Source: Rodentolepis nana (Eukaryota; Platyhelminthes; Cestoda; Cyclophyllidea; Hymenolepididae). Taken from it: a stretch of 23,798 nt of DNA. Below, piece after piece: positions 1-8,672 of this stretch (the first letter of the stretch is position 1; the number at the start of each line of letters is the position of its first letter). Made by a program: the position numbers and the translations under genes. Under the pieces are notes generated by a model, which did not search any database, was not told the origin of the DNA, and saw only the letters and a program-made list of their open reading frames with translations. The stretch covers positions 1-23,798 of the forward strand of contig UZAE01013318.1 of assembly GCA_900617975.1 (NCBI GenBank), given 5' to 3'.

Positions 1-42
1 TATGATAACTATCAAAATGCCTGCCATTTGATATAAATAACT
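1..42 (+). mobile_element. SINE-like element, 3' end of a copy cut by the window start
   Basis: It matches the 3' terminus of the family: GATAACTATCAAAATGCCTG, then CCATTTGATATAAATAA. The rest lies outside the window. Confidence 0.85.
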
Positions 43-981
43 TTAATACGGGTTTATGCGTCATTATCTTTTCATTCCCATGCGCAAGAATATCACTGAG
101 TTATGTTAACCAGAAGGGATAATCCCCATTTTTAGTGCTTGGAAAATAACGTGAAGATGGTGCAAGAACTTTTCTAAGGGTTCAAAAATCCCCAATGCAC
201 TTTTATACCTTTAAATTTTGCAAGAGAGCACCTTTTTAATGATCCAACAACGTAGTCATGGTATCTAAAATGTCCTTCGCATCAATCAATCAATACATTC
301 TCGATTATTCAAATCCTTATGATCTGTATTGTTACTTTTAATAGCACAATTTATTGCCACTTTAAACTTAAATGATTTACTTACTTAACTTGTTGAGAAC
401 CACATTAAAAACCTCAAAGATCCCAAAGAGAAAACGTTTTATATCGATTAGTTAGATGAAATTGAAGCTTATTAATGATAGGGATATCAATCACTTTCAA
501 GTTAACGCTTTTCATCAAGTGCTGAGAGTCACGATTCTGCACATCCTCTGATTACTTGCAATAATCCACTTTACAACTTTAAGGTTAAAAGATTGTTATA
601 AAGTAACGACGAGAATGACGGATATAAATTGGGTGAATAAATGTTTTTTTTTTAAACACCAGACAGCAGCTGATGTGAACCAGTAATCAACGTGCGATGA
701 ACTTTGGATCTGAAGGGGAATTATATTGCGTGTACTCGATCATTGCAAGGCAATAGACTATTATATTATCATGAAAAATTCACGTGGCAGAACAGAGAAG
801 ACATTCAGAGTAACATGTAGTCAAAGACGTTTTTTATGATGAACATGTGGAAGAAGGTACTACCTTCCGACGTGACATTGAAAAATGTTCTTCAAAATTG
901 ATGAAGAGAACTGACTTTATTTGGTCTATTAAGTATAAAATGTATTGATCATATAATTTAACGCCCGCAATGCTTTTGTAG
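43..981. other. Presumed upstream intron of CCDC40, nothing recognised
   Basis: This stretch follows the SINE tail at the window start and ends in a good acceptor (tgcttttgtag) before the exon at 982. I see no exon that I can match to CCDC40, no long open frame and no repeat. It is inferred to be intron because the first visible exon begins at a codon boundary with no start codon. Confidence 0.5.
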
Positions 982-3900
982 ATTCACAAAGACCTCGACC
1001 AGGAAGCAAAAGTCCTTCAGAAAAAGCTGAGTCGAGAAATTCTTAAGAAACGCGAATTGGAGGATCAAATAGATGCACTTCTCCGGGATAAACTATCAGC
1101 AACAAAGTCGACGGCTTACATTAAGCGCATGGCCACTAATGTTCATGATCAAAGTCGTGAACTTGAAGTACAGGTTAGTTACTAACCCCTCCCAAAGCAG
1201 TTATTTCTATTAATAAATATAAAGAGAGAAGTAATATTAGCAAATGCGGGGTGTGCGATAGACTTACCTCCACGTGGTGCACCCTGGGCAACGTATACTC
1301 ATGCGGCAAAAGTCCATTAACTGGCAGTTGAATTCTCACTTCAAACTACCATCACCTCACTATATGTCATATTCGACTACTTTCACAGTACTCACCTCAC
1401 CTTTTTACTACCTTTGTGTCTGTCTCTTTTACACCTTTGAAAAACTCTTCTGTCCCCTCCCCTCTCTCGAAATAAATATTAGCAAATGCCTATGATGATT
1501 TAGATAATTCGAGTGAATAAGTATATATTATCTCTGCTAGAAGTTATGTATTAGTAAAAGAAAAAATTCAAAATAACAATAACTACAACTATGTAATTTC
1601 TGATTTATCTGACCACTAATTTTTTTTTCAAGTTTTTATATTTATTGTAGGCAGCATTGTTAGAAAATGCTTTGGCGAGTGACACGTTGGAAGTGGCGAA
1701 GGTGAAAGCTGAGACCAAAGTCTTGGACGAACAGGCGAAAGAACTTGAAAATGAAATTGAAAAGCGAAACGAAAGCCTTATTTGCCTGCAGCAGAAGATA
1801 AAACAAGCGAATCTCACTGTTAAACGCAAACAGGATCAAATTGATCATCTAAATCAAAAGCTAAAGAGGCTTCTTGACAATACTGGGGTTTGTTTTAATG
1901 TCTTTTTTTGCATTTCCTCGCTGAAATTTCAGAGTATACCCATTATGAAGAGATACAGGCCGTTAACTAAATGTAGATTTTGAATACACCTATAGGAGCT
2001 CAAATTTGAAGCAGTAAATAATTATTTAGTTTTAATAGCACACCACGACAGTGGTTATCAGTAAAAACAGTTCACTAATCTATCTTCACCTCAGCTTCAC
2101 TTTCTGAGCAATCTATTATCAACAAAATGGTTCAGTGGTTTCCACAACAACTTGGAATACTGTATTTGGAGTGTGTAATGATTAACGATTCCTTTTAAAA
2201 AGATTCAATGACCACCTCCAATGTATGGAAGACTTAATTCTGTTAACTAACTACAACTATTAGGCAGTGTCTCAAATAGTCTCTGTGACACAATTTTAAC
2301 TAATATTAGCATTCATACGAGAAAGTCTACGCCATTGTTCGTGTTTTTAACAGTTGGTAAGAGACAGACCACCATCGAACAACTTTGTTTGGGCCTCCGT
2401 ATCCGCTCTAAGAAAACTTTTTGCCGATAATGTGGTTTGATAGAGATCACCAATCTACATTTTGGCTCATTTGCAGACATTTTCATTAAGAGACTTTTAC
2501 AGAATTTATTTTGCATCTGTGCTTTAAGCATGATAATGATGCAATGAGGGGGTGTGCGATAGACTTACCTCCACGTGGTGCACCCTGGGCAACGTATACT
2601 TATGCGGCAAAAAAGTCTATTGATCGGTAGTTGACTTCTGATTTCAAACTTTTATGGCCCGTCTATTTGTCATATTCGACCCCTTTCGCAGTACTCATCT
2701 TACCTTTTTTATGCCTTTGTGTCTGTCTGTCTGTCTCTTTTACCTCTGTGAATCATTTTTCTGTCTCCCATCTCGACTTTTTGTCACTTTGATGTTCCTT
2801 CTCCCCTCTGTGAGGCCTCGAAGTTAGCTCCAGGGCTAATGATAACTATCAAAACTCCTGCCATTTGATATAAATAAATAAATGATGCAATGAATGTAAG
2901 AAGGAAAAATAGTTGTCAATGCAGGGCCAATTTTCTGTACAACTTCCAGTATAATTGTACAGCTTCGATAATACTACTGCTGCAATTATGATCAATATTC
3001 GAAATATCCCAGGGTTGTTGCCCTGCATACTTTTGATGTAAAGCTTGCCATAGACGTGACTGCGCACTATTACTGAGTTCTGGGATTTTAGGCTACTTGC
3101 GCGAGGCTGATAAGGTCAAAACAAATTGCAAACACACATGATGTATTATCTCTGACCATTTTACAATGCCGAAAACACAAAATCTTCTCATTTTCTCAAA
3201 GTACAGTTGACTGCCTAATTCTTGACACGGTGCTGGAGTGCTAATCAGCAGCAATGTGGACTCTTTCTTCAAACACTGAGGCCTAAATGTCTCCTGGTGT
3301 TGCTAACACTCCTAAAGCTGATGTTTCCTAAAAATTATTCTAAAAGTTCCACTCAATCTCTTAGTTTGCCTCTCCTGAAATTTTTTCCCATCTGTCAGAG
3401 ATAGGACGTGAATTTAGTATGGAATAAAATCGAGTGTATTATGAATCCTACAAAAAATGAATCATCATTGTGAGAATCGCTTCTCGCTTACGCAAGTGTA
3501 TGGTCTTCTTTCACTAGGGAATTGAGTTGGGTCCCCTGGAAATTACGAGAAATAATTTGCTGAAGAATATGGCCGCAAAGCAAGAGGAGATAACCAGCTT
3601 GGAACAGCAGTGGCTACGAGAGCAGACAGAGCTTATAAATAAAGTAAAGGCGAAAGACGAACTGGCTGACGATTTATCTCGCCAACAAGTCTACCTCTCT
3701 GTTCTGAATCGAAAGAAGCTACGTCTTGATTGTAAGTGTATTTCATTGTGTCAACTCCAGACCAATGGTATTTACGATTTCCTTAATCAGAATTTAAATT
3801 TAAAAAATGTTTGCGTGTATAGTTATTTAGGCTTTTGGAATCACCGAAATGTAGCGGACATCAACTTGGGACGAGAAAAATCGGCTAGGCAACTGATCTT

Positions 3901-6081
3901 CCAGGTTTCTATAAAACTATCTACACTATGTTTCTAGAAAGCACCTAATCAGTAGAGTGAAATGACAAGTAGGTTTTAGGTCTATGTAAAGGGAATAGAG
4001 AAGAAAAATAAATCGATAAATGACTGAATGTAATAGGGATGAGTCATGAATGGAACCCAGTGTAGTTTAATAATAACACCTGACATGGGTTCAAGGTTTT
4101 TAACAGGTGAAAACCACTTTTTTCATATAAAATTCGATACTATTTGACCTTGGCACATTCTACTTTAGCTGAGATCAATTCCATAGAGAAAGAAAAGGCC
4201 CAACTGAGTCGAGAAGTCCAGCGTCTACAGCACAGCATGACGAGATTGAATAAATCCATCTATGAACAACGCTCCAGTAGCGATGCTATAGAACAGGAAA
4301 ATCGGTTCGCAGAAGAAGATTTCGTTTTACGTATTCGAGAAAAGGAGACTCAGGCAGTTGAAGCTGAAGCGCATTTAGAGGAAGCGGTGAGGGACAAAGA
4401 AGATTTGCTGGCTGATTTACTGGAAACGGAGTAGGATAAAGGATTTATAAACTCGGGTCTACTCATTATTTGTGATGAAATAACTATACAATAATTTTCA
4501 GGAGGCATATATTGCTTTGGGAGAAGAAGATCCAACTGGTAAATGAAACACGCCAAGCTGTTGACTCAGCGAGTGGATTGGCCGAACTTAAATCGATTCG
4601 AACGGAGATTCACCGTATGGAAGTGAAAAAGGCTCAAATTGCACGCCAACAGGAACAACTAATTCGAGCTCTTGAACTTTCGGTACAGAAGTAAGTTGTG
4701 CTATTTATCTGCGTAAAGGAGTTCTCACTGAGAATTAAGCAATGATTGTATTATAATTTTAAAGAATTCCCCATGTGTTCAATGACTGAGTACTTACTAG
4801 ACGAAATATTCTTAATGCTTTGAGGTCTTAGAGAATAGTATATTGAATTCAAGTCTTCGACGACCTCGTGATGTTAAATTTGTCTTTATTTTAGGCGAGA
4901 GTTCATTATGGAAAGGAACGAATGTGCTAAGAACACAAAAAGTAAGGAAACACTAACGAAAAACAATCTTCAACGAGAAATTGAGTATCTTCAAAGCCAA
5001 ATTACCAATTTTGAAAAGGTGTGTGCGCTATTACTCCTAAACGTGCATTTCAAAACCATCCATATTTAAGGATATTGAAAATCACAAAATTGTTACAGTC
5101 GTAACGCATATCCAATCCGTAGAAAACTTGCTTTTTAGAACGCCAAGAAATTTGATGATGAATGTTCGAAACTAGAGGAAGAATCAGGGAAACTCGAAGA
5201 TGACCTCAAGTCCAAATGTAATGCTTGTGAAGAAATGCGTAAAAAAACCATGGAACTGACAAAGGAACTGCAAGACCTAGCCGAATACCGTCAAAAGGTG
5301 CGAATTTTAGGGCACAAAAGTGCTAAGTAAAATAAGTGGTAGAGCGCCTTTATTCCTCCTTGATTTCCCTCTAGAAACTCATTGAGTTACAAATGCGACA
5401 GCATGCTTCAAGATATTGGGAGCAACTGCTGGCTGGACGGTATCGGCGCCTCTGTTCTTCACGACAGGCTGCTCAAAATGAGCGCGATCGGCAGATTGGC
5501 AAGATGAAATCAATGCTAGCGGTTGTCGATCGACTCACCACAGAATTTCCCGAGGTATAAAGTAGGCTAATGGAGATATTCCATATTCTACAGATCTAAT
5601 GCTTATAACTGCGAATGCTATACTAATAGCATTCTAATATGAGGTATTTTTTCGAGAGCTTGGTTGATTTGGCTATCCACCTGTCTATCTAAATAATGTT
5701 TATTATTTACGGGAATCAAAAGTACAATGATGAGTTTCAAACTCATGCCCTTTAACTTGATTGATTGATACTTTGTCAATGGTACCCATTATTTCAAGCT
5801 GTGGTTTCCATAATCTGCTGTACATTTTACCCCTCCTCCCCCCTCCTCCTTCCCACACTACGCACACACGCACACACGCACGCACACACACACACACACA
5901 CACACATACATACATACATACATACATACATACATAAATACATATATATGCCTTAATTCGGAGTATTTATCATTTCTTCTTTTTTGGACTGCAGATCAAG
6001 CAAGATCTTTCGGTGGTTTGTCAGATTCTGTCCAACAAACTGGCTCAAGAAGATGATGGGAGAAATACTGAGACAAGCTGA
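982..6081 (+). CDS. CCDC40: CCDC40, coiled-coil 96-nm axonemal ruler subunit; C-terminal half, 5' partial
   Basis: Nine exons join in frame: 982-1173, 1651-1887, 3518-3731, 4169-4430, 4502-4690, 4895-5018, 5139-5297, 5375-5554 and 5995-6081 (TGA). They total 1644 nt, or 547 residues plus stop. All introns are GT/AG, and the phases agree at every junction (0,0,1,2,2,0,0,0). The product is almost entirely charged heptad coiled coil. Recognised CCDC40 landmarks are GPLEI early in exon 3, the LLWEKKIQL segment at the start of exon 5 followed by EIHRM, and a short tail ending in a SNKLAQE-type motif. Vertebrate CCDC40 is about 1140 residues, so this is roughly the C-terminal half; the 5' exons lie left of the window. 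In the family, CCDC40 pairs with CCDC39 along doublet microtubules to set the 96-nm spacing of radial spokes and inner dynein arms. Several donors are weak (GTTTGT, GTGTGT, GTGCGA, GTATAA). Introns 1 and 2 each contain a sense-oriented SINE. Confidence 0.93.
1248..1474 (+). mobile_element. SINE-like copy with its 3' part deleted, in CCDC40 intron 1
   Basis: It starts GGGGTGTGCGATAGACTTAC and follows the consensus to CTCTCGA, then jumps to the AATAAA-type tail, losing about 110 nt. An exact 15-bp target-site duplication (aatattagcaaatgc) flanks it at 1233-1247 and 1475-1489. Confidence 0.93.
2548..2880 (+). mobile_element. Full-length SINE-like copy in CCDC40 intron 2
   Basis: 333 bp from GGGGGTGTGCGATAG to the ATAAATAAATA tail. 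An exact 13-bp duplication (aatgatgcaatga) lies at 2535-2547 and 2881-2893. This copy gives the clearest definition of both element ends. Confidence 0.95.
5851..5951 (+). repeat. AC / ACAT microsatellite in the last CCDC40 intron
   Basis: A CACACG/CA tract runs into about seven ACAT units and a short TATA run, inside intron 8 of CCDC40. It ends about 45 nt before the acceptor at 5993-5994, so it lies close to the likely branch-point region. A C/T-rich stretch (5828-5850) precedes it. Confidence 0.95.
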
Positions 6082-6124
6082 AAACCTAGTTGAATTTTTC
6101 GCTATTTAGAATATGTATGGAATT

Positions 6125-6137
6125 AATAAAGAATAAA
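6125..6137 (+). promoter_or_regulatory. Polyadenylation signals of CCDC40
   Basis: Two AATAAA hexamers (6125-6130 and 6132-6137) begin 44 nt after the CCDC40 stop codon. They imply a very short 3' UTR. Seen in the sequence; use of either signal is inferred. Confidence 0.6.
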
Positions 6138-7022
6138 TACTTCTCACGAACCATAAAATTTATGATTTTCCAAATTAAGCTTCTTAATAAATCAAGGTTA
6201 AAATAGGTATGACCATGACGAATGAAATAGGGCACATTTAACAATATAACGTAAATGGTATGGCGTATAGAAGTAAGGAAATTGGAGACTTGTGACACAA
6301 ACGAGGTTTTCTATTTAAGAAAATACTCTGTTTTATATGCATATGTGACCTTGGAGCATGGCTTAGTTAATAGCATTTGTGGAAATGGCATTTTGAAGGT
6401 AAAGCTTGCTAGAAGTGCAATCAAATAAATAGACGAAGATAAATTCCACTTATCTTCTTCCACAATAACTATGAGAACGTTCTCTGTGCCAATAGAAAGT
6501 GATATTTCTGCCCTATTTTGGAGAGAGTAAAATTTGTTTATGTAGTAGATTCGGAATAGAAGGCACGAAGAAGAATTTGAGGCATTTATTTCAATGAATA
6601 TCACCATAATGGTTTTCTTCGATATTTTACATTCAGATCACCAAAGGAACCCATAATAAGTTAGATTTACAATTTGTCACCAATCTCGATGGTGTGATTT
6701 ATCTTGTTTTATGAATTAACATCCTGAGAATCAATGATTTCTGCAATGTGCTTAATATCTTTCTATTCAGCACGTTTGACTTTCATATTTAGCTTACTTT
6801 TATTCATTACTTATTATTAGACCCTTCAATGGTTGAACAAAATAAACCTAAACAAGTGTGGACCCAAAAGCCAAAACAATAATCTAATCTGGTAAAATTG
6901 CGAACAATTTTTTACGTGCAATCAATTATAAGGAAAATTTATTTTAACACAAGGATAAGATAATTAAGTAAAATATAGCAAGCCGTTGTTGATAATTCAT
7001 TCCCTAACCAAGTAAGAGTGTA
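6138..7022. other. Intergenic spacer between convergent CCDC40 and ENKUR
   Basis: AT-rich sequence between the 3' ends of the two convergent genes. Open frames here are short and unlike known proteins. No repeats or RNA genes recognised. Confidence 0.6.
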
Positions 7023-7028
7023 TTTATT
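7023..7028 (-). promoter_or_regulatory. Polyadenylation signal of ENKUR
   Basis: On the minus strand AATAAA lies about 56 nt beyond the ENKUR stop codon. This again suggests a short 3' UTR. Usage is inferred. Confidence 0.5.
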
Positions 7029-7083
7029 TAAATATTTTTGGCTATTAAAACTGCCTGATTATTGAAGATAACTAAAAGGACGC

Positions 7084-7919
7084 CTAATTTTCTTCAACAA
7101 ATATAAACTGATTATCCTCCACAGTTCGAATGTCTCTTTCAATGTCATTTAATTCCTTTTCTAGATATGCCTTCCTCTGTCTCTTATGCAGAGTATCAAT
7201 AATGACAGAAAGACAGAGAAAATCTTTATATATCTTTGCGTGTCGTTGCTTTAGATTCGCTAAAAGGTGTTCACGTTCTTCGTCAGATAATCTTGGTTTT
7301 TGCTGGTGCATAGCAACTTCTTGAAGATACTCTGCATAAAGACGATCGTTGTCTAGCTTTTCCTTTTTCCTTTGCTGTATATAATCTGGTATCTTTCCAA
7401 AATCCTGAAAATCAATCCATTTATAAACATCTAGATATATTCTTACCTCTTTAAGGACATAAAATTTTGTCAGACCAGATCCAACCAGGTTATATTTGTG
7501 ACCTTTTCTGGTATCTACTATGAAAGGCTGTGGCTTCTTCGGTTCAAGCAATAACGCAGAGAGCTTATTTCGAGATACAATGTTGCATCTAGCCAACTTT
7601 TCACATGATTTAATCTTGCGAAAATCCGGTAATGGTGGTTTCTTTCCAGGGCACATGTTTTCATTTTTTACATGATCCGAAAATTTATGAACTCTTGCGG
7701 CAACATGAGAACGTAGAAATTTTGTAGGTTCTGGTTTAGACATTTCAGCTGGACCAAGAGTCTTAAATCTCAAAATTTTACGTTTCTCATATTCATGTAT
7801 AGCCAACTGATGATAAATCGATTGATATCTACCTGCAAATTATTTGTGTTTCTAATATACCTCTGATGCTTTTTTTGGATGATTGGTTGAGAAGGTAAGA
7901 GATTATAAATTGATTCCAT
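7084..7919 (-). CDS. ENKUR: Enkurin, axonemal calmodulin-binding protein; complete
   Basis: Three exons on the minus strand, 7919-7833, 7806-7447 and 7404-7084, encode 255 residues; human enkurin has 256. The protein starts MESIYNLLPS, matching the enkurin N-terminus, and an RYI motif falls at the expected place. Next come a TLGPAE block, a lysine/proline-rich KKPPLP segment (about residues 84-89; vertebrate enkurins have an SH3-binding proline stretch there) and the 'SGL..FYVLKE|DFGKIPDYIQQR' region. The C-terminal enkurin domain (about residues 153-252) contains RLSDEEREHLL, the LSVIIDTLHKRQRK segment and a charged helix. Enkurin was described as a TRPC-channel and calmodulin adaptor of sperm and is also found bound inside ciliary doublet microtubules. 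Both introns are unusually short (see their own entries). A longer frame starting at a TTG codon (7806) reads through the 42-nt intron, but it would lose the conserved N-terminus. The gene converges on CCDC40. Confidence 0.92.
7405..7446 (-). other. 42-nt stop-free, in-frame intron of ENKUR
   Basis: On the minus strand the donor is GAG|GTAAGA and the acceptor is TTTTCAG|GAT. The length is a multiple of three and there is no stop codon, so retention would add 14 residues (beginning VRIYL) without a frameshift. Removing it restores the enkurin alignment (LKE followed by DFGK) and gives the family's usual length, so I call it an intron. Confidence 0.85.
7807..7832 (-). other. Candidate 26-nt intron of ENKUR
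   Basis: On the minus strand the donor is CAG|GTAGAT and the acceptor is ATCATCAG|TTG. Exon 1 (29 codons) and exon 2 join in phase 0 only if these 26 nt are removed. The joined N-terminus then aligns with enkurin through both the ESIYNL and RYI motifs and the TLGPA block, with three residues more between ESIYNL and GPA than in human. The alternatives are a frameshift error in the assembly or a real frameshift. Confidence 0.65.
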
Positions 7920-8591
7920 TATTTATAACTTTTTGTAAATCGTACAACCACAGCATCAATAATTGTCTTTAAAGATATTTGTCAAATTTAGAATAACTTA
8001 TTACCGAACTTCATATAATCGCGACGCTGTATCGATGACAAACAAATTTCTATGACCTTCAGAAAATGCCACCTTAAATTCCATATTTCATGTGATTTTG
8101 TTCCAGAAAAAGCAAAATTTGCGCACCATTTGCGAACTCATTTGATTCATCAAAAATCGATGGAAAATAGAAGTAATGTTCTAATAAGTTTACTAATTTC
8201 ACAAATTTAATTTAATCCGCGAAAAGTCCATTATCATGCACATTTAAGACTCATAATGAAATTGTCTTTTCTCACCTTTTAGGGAAATGGCATCTCTATC
8301 TGGGACTACAGGACAGTTCTTCTCTTGAACTATTTGATGGTTAATATGCATTTGAAAATTCTAAAGCGAATATCTACCACATGGGAACTTCGTCAAAGCT
8401 GAAATACTATGCGCGCTCATTTATTAAAGCCATTTATATTACCCACACTTTAGCCCGATATTCAACTCAGTCAATGTTACCGTTGTCCAGTTTTACCTAA
8501 TGTAAATACACTTCCATCCCAATCCTCCTTTTGAGAAATAGAAAACCTTTCCTTAGCACCTTACATGAGTCGCCGACTTAAGAAATGAAGT
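7920..8591. other. Spacer between ENKUR 5' end and UFSP2 3' end
   Basis: AT-rich region that should hold the ENKUR promoter. I see no convincing TATA element, X-box or repeat. Confidence 0.5.
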
Positions 8592-8597
8592 TTTAAT
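8592..8597 (-). promoter_or_regulatory. Variant polyadenylation signal of UFSP2
   Basis: ATTAAA on the minus strand, 75 nt beyond the UFSP2 stop codon. No AATAAA is closer. Assigned only by position and sequence. Confidence 0.35.
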
Positions 8598-8672
8598 AAC
8601 ACAGTTGAAGTATCATAATAGTTTACTACAATAATAACATTCACTCATTTCACCCTACAGAAAATAACCCAC

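Noticed and set aside
1201..1222. A 20-nt match (atttctattaataaatataa) shared with 15394-15413
   Set aside because: AT-rich and confined to this short stretch; the flanks do not align, so it is probably chance.
1274..1495. Open frames running through SINE copies (also 15889-16134, 21453-21683 and 23579-23797)
   Set aside because: They are parts of a non-coding repeat. The frame is not kept between copies, and the apparent peptide similarity follows from shared repeat DNA.
7084..7806. A single-exon 240-residue enkurin starting at 7806
   Set aside because: It starts at TTG, includes the 42-nt intron as coding, and omits the conserved N-terminus found in 7919-7833.
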